Of a DNA stretch of 64,000 nucleotides, positions 22,422 to 32,886 are shown piece by piece. The stretch spans positions 30,583 through 94,582 of the forward strand of contig JARLJJ010000327.1 of the NCBI GenBank assembly GCA_031291275.1. Direction: 5' to 3'. A program made the position numbers and the translations under genes. The DNA is from Formivibrio sp. Lineage in GTDB: Bacteria; Pseudomonadota; Gammaproteobacteria; Burkholderiales; Chitinibacteraceae. The notes under the pieces were generated by a model. That model was not told the DNA's origin. It ran no database searches and was given only the letters and a program-made list of their open reading frames with translations. Each line of letters begins with the position of its first letter. The first letter of the stretch is position 1.

Positions 22422-24020
22422 TTACGTGCCGGGATGGTCAGTTTCTTGTTCCCGGTTTTCGGCAAAACGCAGTCGAACCTCATCGATTTGTGGCAGAACT
22501 CGAAAGAATGCATCCACCACGTCCGGATCGAATTGCGTGCCTCGCCCGGCGCGGATCGCGTTGAGAACGTCTTCTTGTGGCCAGGGTTTTTTGTAGCATC
22601 GTGCCTGGGACAGGGCATCGTACACATCTGCCAGGGCAACGATCCTCCCGGCCAAAGAAATCGCTTCGCCAGACAAGCCCTGTGGATAGCCTTGTCCATT
22701 CCATTTTTCGTGGTGTTCATGCGCAATCATGGCGGCCATTTTCAGTGTGCGTGGACGGGCCTCCTTGAATAGCAGGTAACCCATCTCGGCATGTCCATCC
22801 ATGATGTTGCGCTCTTCGGGTGTGAAGGGGCCAGGTTTGTTGAGTACCGCATCGGGAATGGCAACTTTGCCGGCATCGTGCAATGGACTGGCCGCGCGAA
22901 CGATGGATGCCTCCTCATCTGTTAGTCCCATGGCTTTTGCCAGCAGCCAGGAATATTCAGCCATGCGGCGGATGTGGTTGCCCGTATCGGGAGAGCGGTG
23001 CTCGATGACTTCGGAAAGTTGATAAATGATGGTGCGCTGGGTGTCCTCGATTTCATGCGACAGCATCAGGTTTTCGTAGGCAATCGACACATTGCGGCAG
23101 AACAGCTCTACCAGACTGGTATCGGGATGAGACAGGGCGACTGGGCCATCGATAATCAAGAGATTGACCGGACCATGCGGCGATTTGAAAAAACCGATGA
23201 AATGGTCCTGGGCGTAAATACTGTGTTCTTGCTGGATGGCTTGATCAATCGAGCTCTTGAAGCGTTCGAGATCTCCATTATCAAGGTCTTGTCCGCATAA
23301 GTGCTGATAACCGCCGGTGGCATACATGACCTTGATTTCACCGTCCTGCCCTGTCAGTGCAGTGAGCCCGCCTTGAATCACGACATACAATGCTTCTTGC
23401 TCGAAAAACAGCAGTGCCTGCAATTGTTCCAGTACGCCTTGAGCGAATTGCCGGATCGACTGCTGACGGAATATCGTACTGGAAGCTTCGATGACCTTCA
23501 GCAATCCGCGCCGATTGGCTTCCAGCATGGATCGCTGGTGTTCGATGGTCATGATGTCGTTGTAGGAGCGCAGCGTACCCAGTACCGCGGTAAATAGCTT
23601 GTCGCGCGTCAGTTCGGTTTTCGCTTTGTAGTCGTTGATGTCATACGATTCAATAACCTGGCGCTCCGGCGCTACGCCGGGTTGTCCGGTGCGCAGAATG
23701 ATCCGTACCGTATGGTTGTGCAGGTCTTCGCGGATGGCCCGTGCCACGCCAAGTCCGGCGTTTTCCGATTCCATCACCACATCAAGCAATACCAGCGCGA
23801 TGTCTTTATTCGTACGCAGAACGTCAAGGGCTTCCGCCCCGCTGTAGCTACTGATGATATTGAGTGGGCGGCCCAGAAAATCGATGTTGGCCAGTGCCAG
23901 CTTTGTAACCTGATGAATATCCGGTTCGTCGTCCACCACCAGCACGTTCCATGGCGGCATTGTGGGTTGCGGCGTGTCAGTCAGATCATCTTCCAGCCAG
24001 TTATCTTCATTCTGATCCAT
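22422..24020 (-). CDS. Response regulator with DUF3369-like region and HD-GYP phosphodiesterase domain
   Basis: Receiver (VLVVDDEPDIHQVTKLAL), HDAGKVAIPDAVLNKPG, HHEKWNGQGYPQGLSG. Confidence 0.92.
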   Translation of the reverse strand: MDQNEDNWLEDDLTDTPQPTMPPWNVLVVDDEPDIHQVTKLALANIDFLGRPLNIISSYSGAEALDVLRTNKDIALVLLDVVMESENAGLGVARAIREDLHNHTVRIILRTGQPGVAPERQVIESYDINDYKAKTELTRDKLFTAVLGTLRSYNDIMTIEHQRSMLEANRRGLLKVIEASSTIFRQQSIRQFAQGVLEQLQALLFFEQEALYVVIQGGLTALTGQDGEIKVMYATGGYQHLCGQDLDNGDLERFKSSIDQAIQQEHSIYAQDHFIGFFKSPHGPVNLLIIDGPVALSHPDTSLVELFCRNVSIAYENLMLSHEIEDTQRTIIYQLSEVIEHRSPDTGNHIRRMAEYSWLLAKAMGLTDEEASIVRAASPLHDAGKVAIPDAVLNKPGPFTPEERNIMDGHAEMGYLLFKEARPRTLKMAAMIAHEHHEKWNGQGYPQGLSGEAISLAGRIVALADVYDALSQARCYKKPWPQEDVLNAIRAGRGTQFDPDVVDAFFRVLPQIDEVRLRFAENREQETDHPGT

Positions 24021-24279
24021 GTTTTGGCCCCATTCGCTCAGCGTAACTGCCCGCTTACCTATTGCCTCAGTTTAGACCTGGCATGCTGGAATTGTTACCT
24101 TTATGGCGAGCCCTTCGTGGCGTATGAAATTTCGAACCACAGGCAAATTCTGGCGTCTGGTGCCTATTTTTTTAGCATTTTGCGCTACACCTAACAGCCT
24201 GACACGCTTTGGCCGTGCTGGACCTGTCGATATCTTTGGGGATAAGTTGGGTACTCTTTGGAGTTGAGTCCGTCAGGAA

Positions 24280-24293
24280 TTGATTGTTATCAA
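24280..24293. promoter_or_regulatory. FNR/ANR-type box upstream of nrdD
   Basis: TTGATTGTTATCAA = perfect TTGAT-N4-ATCAA. Confidence 0.85.
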
Positions 24294-24295
24294 GC

Positions 24296-24311
24296 GCACT
24301 CTATTTGGTGT
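24296..24311. promoter_or_regulatory. NrdR box (distal, degenerate)
   Basis: GCACTCTATTTGGTGT, 12/16 to acaCwAtATaTwGtgt by hand alignment; start-to-start 32 bp from the proximal box. Confidence 0.65.
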
Positions 24312-24327
24312 CGCGGTGGATATAAAG

Positions 24328-24343
24328 GCACAATATATTGTGT
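24328..24343. promoter_or_regulatory. NrdR box (proximal)
   Basis: GCACAATATATTGTGT, 15/16 to acaCwAtATaTwGtgt by hand alignment. Confidence 0.85.
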
Positions 24344-24375
24344 TTTTAAAAGTATAAAAAAATCGAGGGGTGGGA

Positions 24376-26376
24376 ATGGACGGACAGCCGCAATATATTT
24401 TGAAGCGCGACGGGCGTGTTGTGCCGTTCGATATCAAGAAGATCGCCGCCGCCTTGGTCAAGGCGGGTGCCGCCACCGGCGAGTTCGATGCGGTCAAGGC
24501 TGAGCGTCTGGCATTACTGGTGGTAGAGCAATTGCCGCAAGATATTACCCCGGCCATTGAAACCATCCAGGATGTGGTCGAAGAAACCCTGCTTGGCCTG
24601 CACCATATCAAAACCGCTCGCGCCTATATTGCCTACCGTACCCAGCATACCCGTCTGCGCAATGATATTCGCACGGTCGTCGATGTCGAATCCAGTATCA
24701 ACGAATACCTCGATCAATCCGACTGGCGCGTGAGTGCTAATGCCAACCAGGGCTGGAGCCTGGGCGGCATGATCCTGAATACCTCGGGCAAGGTGATCGC
24801 CAACTATTGGCTGAATCACGTCTATCCACCAGAAATCGGCAATGCCCACCGCTCTGGCGCAGTGCATATCCATGATCTGGACATGCTCTCAGGTTATTGT
24901 GCCGGCTGGTCGCTGCGCCGCCTGCTGCACGAAGGTTTCAACGGTGTGCCTGGCAAAGTTGAAGCCAAGCCGCCCAAGCATTTTTCTGCTGCCATCGGCC
25001 AGATCGTCAATTTCCTTGGCACCCTGCAGAATGAATGGGCCGGTGCGCAGGCGTTCAGCTCGTTTGATACCTATATGGCGCCATTTATTCGCACGGATAA
25101 CCTGAAGTTTATCCAAGTGAAGCAATTCATTCAGGAGTTGATCTACAACCTGAATGTGCCGAGCCGCTGGGGCACGCAGACGCCGTTCACCAACCTGACC
25201 TTCGACTGGATCTGCCCGGAAGACCTGCGCGAGCAGATTCCGTACGTCGGCGGCGAGGAAATGCCGTTCACCTATGCCGATCTGCAGCCAGAAATGGACA
25301 TGATCAACAAGGCCTATATCGAAGTGATGATGGAAGGCGATGCCAAGGGCCGGGTGTTCACCTTCCCGATCCCGACCTACAACATCACCAACGATTTTCC
25401 GTGGGAGCACCCGAATACCGATCTACTGTTCGAAATGACCGCCAAGTACGGCCTGCCGTATTTCCAGAACTTCCTGAACTCCGATCTGGAGCCGCAGATG
25501 GTGCGCTCGATGTGCTGCCGCCTGCAGCTCGATCTGCGCGAACTCTTGAAGCGCGGCAACGGCCTGTTCGGTTCGGCCGAGCAGACCGGCTCGCTTGGCG
25601 TGGTCACGATCAATTGCGCGCGTATCGGCTTCGAGTTCAAGGGTGATGAAGCCGGCGTATTTGCCCGCATCGACGAGTTGCTCGATCTGGCCAAGCAATC
25701 GCTGGAAATCAAGCGCAAGATCGTCGAGCGCCTGATCAACGCCGGCCTGTATCCGTACACCAAGCGTTATCTGGGCACCCTGCGTAATCACTTCTCCACG
25801 ATCGGCATCAACGGCGTGAACGAGATGATCCGCAACTTCACCGGGGATGCCTACGACCTGACCTCATCGGAAGGCCACGCGTTTGCCGTGAAGCTGCTCG
25901 ACCATATCCGCGCCAAGATGACCGAGTTTCAGGAAGAAACCGGCCACCTCTACAATCTGGAAGCAACGCCGGCCGAGGGCACGACCTACCGCTTTGCCAA
26001 GGAAGACAAGAAGCGCTATCCGACTATCCTGCAGGCCGGCACGCAGGATGCGCCGTACTACACCAACTCCTCGCAACTGCCGGTGGGTTTCAGCGATGAT
26101 CCGTTCGAGGTGCTGGCGATGCAGGAAGAACTGCAACGCAAGTACACCGGCGGCACGGTACAGCACTTGTACATGACCGAAGCGATTTCCAGCGCCAGTG
26201 CCTGCAAGCAGTTGGTGAAGCGTTCGCTGGAGAAATTCCGCCTGCCGTACATCACGATTTCGCCGACGTTCTCGATCTGCCCGAAGCACGGCTATATCTC
26301 CGGGCATCATGAGTTCTGCCCGAAGTGCGATGAAGAGTTGATCTCCAAGGGGCGTCCGGAATCCTGCTGCAACTGA
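24376..26376 (+). CDS. nrdD: Anaerobic (class III) ribonucleoside-triphosphate reductase, catalytic part lacking the C-terminal glycyl-radical motif
   Basis: ATP-cone (ILKRDGRVVPFDIKKIAAAL), NrdD core, C-terminal Zn motif CPKHGYISGHHEFCPKCDEEL; ORF ends before any RVxGY/FNxGK motif. Confidence 0.93.
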   Translation: MDGQPQYILKRDGRVVPFDIKKIAAALVKAGAATGEFDAVKAERLALLVVEQLPQDITPAIETIQDVVEETLLGLHHIKTARAYIAYRTQHTRLRNDIRTVVDVESSINEYLDQSDWRVSANANQGWSLGGMILNTSGKVIANYWLNHVYPPEIGNAHRSGAVHIHDLDMLSGYCAGWSLRRLLHEGFNGVPGKVEAKPPKHFSAAIGQIVNFLGTLQNEWAGAQAFSSFDTYMAPFIRTDNLKFIQVKQFIQELIYNLNVPSRWGTQTPFTNLTFDWICPEDLREQIPYVGGEEMPFTYADLQPEMDMINKAYIEVMMEGDAKGRVFTFPIPTYNITNDFPWEHPNTDLLFEMTAKYGLPYFQNFLNSDLEPQMVRSMCCRLQLDLRELLKRGNGLFGSAEQTGSLGVVTINCARIGFEFKGDEAGVFARIDELLDLAKQSLEIKRKIVERLINAGLYPYTKRYLGTLRNHFSTIGINGVNEMIRNFTGDAYDLTSSEGHAFAVKLLDHIRAKMTEFQEETGHLYNLEATPAEGTTYRFAKEDKKRYPTILQAGTQDAPYYTNSSQLPVGFSDDPFEVLAMQEELQRKYTGGTVQHLYMTEAISSASACKQLVKRSLEKFRLPYITISPTFSICPKHGYISGHHEFCPKCDEELISKGRPESCCN

Positions 26377-26384
26377 TGCTGCAA

Positions 26385-26410
26385 ACCGGGCGGAGAATAT
26401 CCCGCCCGGT
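26385..26410 (+). other. Strong hairpin immediately downstream of nrdD (no U tract)
   Basis: ACCGGGCGG-AGAATATC-CCGCCCGGT perfect 9-bp inverted repeat. Confidence 0.6.
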
Positions 26411-26512
26411 CAATAATGCCGTTCATACTTAAGTTGAGCCGCTTCATCCGCTGAACATGCCGTCCCGCATCTCTACTAAACGCAGCAGTACCGATCTCAC
26501 CCTGGAGGAAAC

Positions 26513-26812
26513 ATGATACCGAAATTTGGCGAACATCAAGAAGGCTATGGAGCAGAACTCCAGTGTCCCTCTTGTGGCTTCAATTACCTTCACCACGACC
26601 GGGTGGAAGTCTTCGAGTGTGGAGAAGATGCAACCCACGGAGTGCACGTCGCCGTTGCAGACGGCAAGGCTACCTTTGATACCTCGCTTGAGGGCAACCC
26701 TAGCGCCCGTCGCCACGGACTGAAAGTTTTCTTCTGGTGCGAAGGCTGCGACGCAAAGCCTATACTGACCATCAGCCAACACAAGGGAAACACCTACGTT
26801 GATTTCGAGTAG
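26513..26812 (+). CDS. Hypothetical zinc-ribbon-like protein
   Basis: LQCPSCGFNYLHHDRV...FFWCEGCDAKPIL: two CxxC pairs. Confidence 0.7.
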   Translation: MIPKFGEHQEGYGAELQCPSCGFNYLHHDRVEVFECGEDATHGVHVAVADGKATFDTSLEGNPSARRHGLKVFFWCEGCDAKPILTISQHKGNTYVDFE

Positions 26813-26925
26813 GAGCCCAATCCATCATTCCACTGGAGCTGCGCCGGAATGACGGCAATTTTTTGAGTGAATGGAATTGCCGCCCGTTCAGTAACTTCAA
26901 ATGAAAACAATTGGAGAGCCATAAA

Positions 26926-27114
26926 ATGACCGATCTTTCCGTGCAGGACAAATTGCAAACCGCCACCCAGCCGCTGCTGAAAGATGAAGAGCGTACCCGC
27001 TGCGAAGTGTGGACCCGCGTGATGGGTTATCACCGCCCTGTTTCTGCATTCAATATCGGTAAACAAGCCGAATTCCGCGAACGCAAATTCTTTACAGAAG
27101 CATGCTGCAAGTAA
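26926..27114 (+). CDS. Small protein carrying the class III RNR glycyl-radical motif
   Basis: CEVWTRVMGYHRPVSAFNIGKQAEFRERKFF matches RVxGY...FNxGKxxE of NrdD C-termini. Confidence 0.9.
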   Translation: MTDLSVQDKLQTATQPLLKDEERTRCEVWTRVMGYHRPVSAFNIGKQAEFRERKFFTEACCK

Positions 27115-27938
27115 ACCCGGATTCCTCTTCTTGGCCTGATGAGACTGGTACTCCGATGTGTGGCGAGTCCCCTTGTGGGGCGTCGCGATCCACCGCCGCG
27201 AGCGCGGAAGAGCGGCCCGATCTGCACGAAGGCCCCCGTGTTCCCAAGCTCGGGGGTTTTGTGCGCTTTTCCAGTTGCGACTGGCCGGGCAAGCTGGTTT
27301 GCGTGGTGTTTATTTCCGGCTGCCCATGGCGCTGCCATTACTGCCATAACCCGCATCTGCAAACACGCAGCAAAATGCCGGGCGAGCCAGCCTGGGCCGA
27401 CGTGCTTATTTGGCTGGAAACGCGGCGCGGCCTGCTCGATGGTGTGGTGATTTGTGGTGGAGAGCCGCTGGCCGAACCGCGTCTGCCGGAAATGCTGGCG
27501 CAGGTAAAGGCGATGGGTTTCGGCGTGGCGCTGCATACCGGCGGCGGCTATCCGAACCGACTGCGCGAGTGCCTGAAGCTGGTCGATTGGATCGGTTTTG
27601 ATGTCAAGGCCCCGTTTGCCGAATACCACCGGATTACTCGTGTCAAAGGGAGCGGCGATGCTGCGCGATTGTCATTGCAGGCTGTGGTCGAGAGTGGCGT
27701 GGCATTTGAATGCCGGACAACGTCTCATCCGGCACTGCTGAGTGATGCCAACCTGCTGGAGATCGGCCATGAATTGGCTGCTGCTGGCGTTAAGCATTAT
27801 GCCGTACAGAAATTCCGCCCCCATGGTTGCAACGATGCCGATCTGTTGGCTGTGCCACTTTCATCGAATTACCCCGCTGTGGCGACATTGGACGAACTTC
27901 GCCATCTATTCCCTGATTTTATCTTGCGCCAGTCCTGA
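27102..27938 (+). CDS. nrdG: Anaerobic RNR activating radical-SAM protein (start uncertain)
   Basis: FVRFSSCDWPGKLVCVVFISGCPWRCHYCHNPHLQ: radical-SAM CxxxCxxC. Confidence 0.88.
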   Translation: MLQVNPDSSSWPDETGTPMCGESPCGASRSTAASAEERPDLHEGPRVPKLGGFVRFSSCDWPGKLVCVVFISGCPWRCHYCHNPHLQTRSKMPGEPAWADVLIWLETRRGLLDGVVICGGEPLAEPRLPEMLAQVKAMGFGVALHTGGGYPNRLRECLKLVDWIGFDVKAPFAEYHRITRVKGSGDAARLSLQAVVESGVAFECRTTSHPALLSDANLLEIGHELAAAGVKHYAVQKFRPHGCNDADLLAVPLSSNYPAVATLDELRHLFPDFILRQS

Positions 27939-28045
27939 GGTTTTTGCGCTAGGCGGACAAGACAAATAGGGTCTGCTGTTGTAAGCTGCGCCCTCTCTGT
28001 GAATACCCGCATTTGCCATGTGGCGATAACCCATTCAGGAAAACC

Positions 28046-29215
28046 ATGATTAACCACGATTTTGATCCATTAACCATCCGGGGCAAGGCGTTGTTGCCTA
28101 TTGTTCAGGGCGGCATGGGGGTCGGTGTTTCGGCGCACCGCCTTGCCGGTGCCGTGGCGAAAGAGGGCGGGATGGGAACAATCGCCAGCGTGGATTTGCG
28201 CCATCATCATGCCGATTTGGTCGAAGCCAGCAAACATACGCGCACGCAAGAAGATCTGGATGTGCTGAATTGTGTGGCGCTTGACCGTGAAATCAAGCTG
28301 GCCAAGGAAACTGCGGCTGGCAATGGCCTGGTTGCAGTCAATGTGATGAAAGCGATTGGCGCGCACCCGCAGATGGTGCGGCAAGCCTGTGAGTCCGGTG
28401 CCGATGCGATTGTGATGGGTGCGGGGCTGCCCCTCGACCTGCCGGAAATGACAGCGAATTACCCGCATGTCGCCTTGATTCCGATCCTTTCGGATATTCG
28501 CGGCGTCAACGTGGTCATCAAGCGCTGGATGAAAAAAGGCTGCTTGCCCGATGCCATCGTGATCGAACATCCGAATCATGCCGGTGGCCATCTGGGTGCC
28601 GCGAGCATAGAGGGTCTGAGCGATCCCAAGTTCAGTTTCGACCGGATATTGGCCGAAGCGAAAGTGCTGTTCGAAGAGCTGCACATTGCAGACAAGGTGC
28701 CGTTGATTCTTGCCGGTGGCATCAATAGCTTTGAAAAGGTTAAGCATTACCTCGGGACTGGCGCGTCGGCAGTACAGCTGGGTAGCGCGTTCGCAGTCAC
28801 CCACGAAAGCGATGCCCATTCAAGCTTCAAGGATGTACTGGCCAAGGCGCGCCGCGAAGACATCGTCGAATTCATGAGCGTCGCCGGCCTGCCGGCTCGC
28901 GCGGTTCTGACCCCTTGGCTGAAAACCTATCTGGATCGACTGGAAAAGCTGCAGGCCAATGCCAAGGCCGACATCGCCCGCTGTACTCAGGGGCTGAACT
29001 GCCTGTCTGTGTGCGGCCTGCGCGACGGGCTGTCGAAGGTCGGCCAGTTCTGTATCGACATGAAGCTGTCCTCCGCCATGCGCGGCGAAGTGGGCAAGGG
29101 CCTGTTCTTTCGCGGCACCGAGCCGCTGCCGTTCGGCGAAGCAATCCGCAGCGCACGCGAGCTGATGGATTACATGCTGACCGGGCATAAGCCAGCTGAT
29201 TTGCAGCAAGCCTGA
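28046..29215 (+). CDS. Nitronate monooxygenase family protein
   Basis: PIVQGGMGVGVSAHRLAGAVAKEGGMGTIASV, IVIEHPNHAGGHLGA, LILAGGI. Confidence 0.9.
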   Translation: MINHDFDPLTIRGKALLPIVQGGMGVGVSAHRLAGAVAKEGGMGTIASVDLRHHHADLVEASKHTRTQEDLDVLNCVALDREIKLAKETAAGNGLVAVNVMKAIGAHPQMVRQACESGADAIVMGAGLPLDLPEMTANYPHVALIPILSDIRGVNVVIKRWMKKGCLPDAIVIEHPNHAGGHLGAASIEGLSDPKFSFDRILAEAKVLFEELHIADKVPLILAGGINSFEKVKHYLGTGASAVQLGSAFAVTHESDAHSSFKDVLAKARREDIVEFMSVAGLPARAVLTPWLKTYLDRLEKLQANAKADIARCTQGLNCLSVCGLRDGLSKVGQFCIDMKLSSAMRGEVGKGLFFRGTEPLPFGEAIRSARELMDYMLTGHKPADLQQA

Positions 29216-29227
29216 TGCTTTAACCTG

Positions 29228-29259
29228 AAACGCCGCCACTTAACTGGCGGCGTTTTTTA
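29228..29259 (+). terminator. Rho-independent terminator
   Basis: AACGCCGCCACTTAACTGGCGGCGTTTTTT. Confidence 0.85.
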
Positions 29260-29283
29260 TTGGAGGTTGTGAGGATGTCGCAG

Positions 29284-29314
29284 GTCGGGTTAGCCTGAAA
29301 AGGCGTAATCCGAC
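29284..29314. repeat. REP-like palindromic unit (degenerate)
   Basis: GTCGGGTTAGCCTGAAAAGGCGTAATCCGAC imperfect inverted repeat. Confidence 0.55.
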
Positions 29315-29375
29315 AAGGGTTGCTGGGCGGTAAAGCGGTATAGTAGATTTTTTCTGATAGGGGCTTGTAGCGTAT

Positions 29376-30131
29376 ATGGACAGTGACCTCTTTAGACAGC
29401 AGTATGATTTTGAACTGGAACAGCGCAATTCAATTGCCGCTGCAACTAATATTCCGATCGTTGCTATCACTGTTGTTGCTAGTGCAACGTCAGCAGTCTT
29501 ACTCGATTATCAGTACAAATCGGTTTTCCAGTCATATGTATTCTTGATCTTCGCTTCCTTTGCACTAATCGCGATTGTCGTCGCAATCTCATATCTTTTT
29601 TGTTCGTTCTGGAATTATGAGTACCAAAAGCTTCCAAATTCAACCGCTCTAAAGCAGCACTTTGAAGCTTTATTTACTTGGCATTCTGGAGAAGGTCTTA
29701 CGCAGGAAGATGCGAAAAAATTTGCTGTAATTGACTTTGAAGATTACGTGAATCAACGACTTGCGGAAGCTGGCGATTGGAACGGGCAGAATAATATTAT
29801 TCGTGGAAATTACTTACACAGGGCAACCGCAGCGGTCGCAGTCGCAGTGGTAATGCTCATTCCTGCTGGGCTAATTTATGCTCACAATAAAGCCACGGCG
29901 GATGACAAAATTTATCAGGTAAGGCTCGTCAGTACCCCTAGTCCAATTCAACTTAATGCAGTACAAAAGGAGGTTAAAGTGTCAAACCAATCTTCGAGTA
30001 GTGGAAACCCCACAACAATTCCAGCTGCACCAGCACCAAGTAGCAAGCCATCAGGCCCGCCCAATACGGTATTTAAGGGTAATACTGATTTGCCAAAGCC
30101 AGGGGCTAACAGCCAGTCTTCAAAAAAGTAA
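29376..30131 (+). CDS. Hypothetical membrane protein (about three TM segments, Pro/Ser/Gly-rich tail)
   Basis: ORF with hydrophobic segments ATNIPIVAITVVASATSAVLL, SYVFLIFASFALIAIVVAISYLF, AAVAVAVVMLIPAGLIYA; visibly AT-richer than neighbours. Confidence 0.75.
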   Translation: MDSDLFRQQYDFELEQRNSIAAATNIPIVAITVVASATSAVLLDYQYKSVFQSYVFLIFASFALIAIVVAISYLFCSFWNYEYQKLPNSTALKQHFEALFTWHSGEGLTQEDAKKFAVIDFEDYVNQRLAEAGDWNGQNNIIRGNYLHRATAAVAVAVVMLIPAGLIYAHNKATADDKIYQVRLVSTPSPIQLNAVQKEVKVSNQSSSSGNPTTIPAAPAPSSKPSGPPNTVFKGNTDLPKPGANSQSSKK

Positions 30132-30272
30132 ACTGCGTACAACCAAGCCAAGTAGGCCGGGTTTCGTAGGGCGGTGTTCCCATCGGGAACCCGCGCGGGG
30201 CAATGTTTGAAATTCAAACCTGTTCCAATGGATTGCGGTGGTTCTTTGTATAGCCTTCGGCAACCGTGATTC

Positions 30273-30301
30273 GGCGGGTTACGCTACGCTTTGAACCCGC
30301 C
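30273..30301. repeat. REP-like palindromic unit
   Basis: GGCGGGTT-ACGCTACGCTTTG-AACCCGCC. Confidence 0.6.
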
Positions 30302-30380
30302 CTACCATTGGGTTTTCTTCGTGGTTACGTTGTTGTGGCGTTTGTCCGCAACGGGCACACAACAGCTAATTCTCTGAAAA

Positions 30381-30410
30381 CAAAAAACCACGCCGAAGCG
30401 TGGTTTTTTG
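30381..30410 (-). terminator. Terminator downstream of groEL
   Basis: CAAAAAACCACGCCGAAGCGTGGTTTTTTG symmetrical hairpin. Confidence 0.8.
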
Positions 30411-30553
30411 TTGGATGCTGGTACGAGCATCGCGGGGAGCGAGCGAAGTCAGAGTCAAGAAGCACGGAGCACAGAAACCGGAATGGACATGGAGGTCCAT
30501 GAGGATTTCGAGCACCGCGCGACGCCGAATCTGACGGGCGCAGCCCCTGCGAA

Positions 30554-32245
<1,692 letters not shown>

Positions 32246-32264
32246 TTACGGAATCACCCGAAGA

Positions 32265-32555
32265 TTAAGCTTCGATCACGCCGAAGATATCTTCTTCGCG
32301 CATCACGAGCAGTTCTTCGCCATCCACCTTGACGGTCTGGCCGCTGTACTTGCCGAAGATCACCTTGTCGCCAACTTTCAGTTGCAGCGCGCGGACGGAA
32401 CCATTGTCCAGCAGCTTGCCGGTACCGACGGAAACCACTTCGCCCATGTCCGGCTTTTCAGCAGCGGCGCCCGGCAGAACGATACCGGAGGCGGTTTTTT
32501 CTTCAGCTTCAACGCGCTTGATCACGACGCGGTCGTGCAACGGACGGATTTTCAT
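32265..32555 (-). CDS. groES: Co-chaperonin GroES
   Basis: [29 protein letters not shown]. Confidence 0.98.
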   Translation of the reverse strand: MKIRPLHDRVVIKRVEAEEKTASGIVLPGAAAEKPDMGEVVSVGTGKLLDNGSVRALQLKVGDKVIFGKYSGQTVKVDGEELLVMREEDIFGVIEA

Positions 32556-32628
32556 GGTGTTTATTCTCCTGTTGAAAAAAAGGGGAGCCAGTACCAGCAG
32601 CAATATTCAACCAGCGTTGAAAATGCAG

Positions 32629-32655
32629 TTAGCACTCTTGGCATTCGAGTGCCAA
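32629..32655. promoter_or_regulatory. CIRCE element (HrcA operator) upstream of groESL
   Basis: TTAGCACTC-N9-GAGTGCCAA; one mismatch to TTAGCACTC-N9-GAGTGCTAA. Confidence 0.93.
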
Positions 32656-32886
32656 TGATAGGGGCGAGATAGGGTCTTTTCAAGGGGCAACTGGAGAAAA
32701 GGTGGCTGTGCGGGGAACGCGACCTTGGTTTTTCTCTGGCAGCATCGATAAATAGACGGGGGCTCGGGCAATGCGGATAGGCGCGATGGCATTCCGGAAA
32801 GGCGCATAATGCTGTTTCCCTAGGTTGTCTGCCGTTCGATTAGAGATGGCATCGGGAGATGCTTTCAGTGGGTTAGGGGGAATCGC

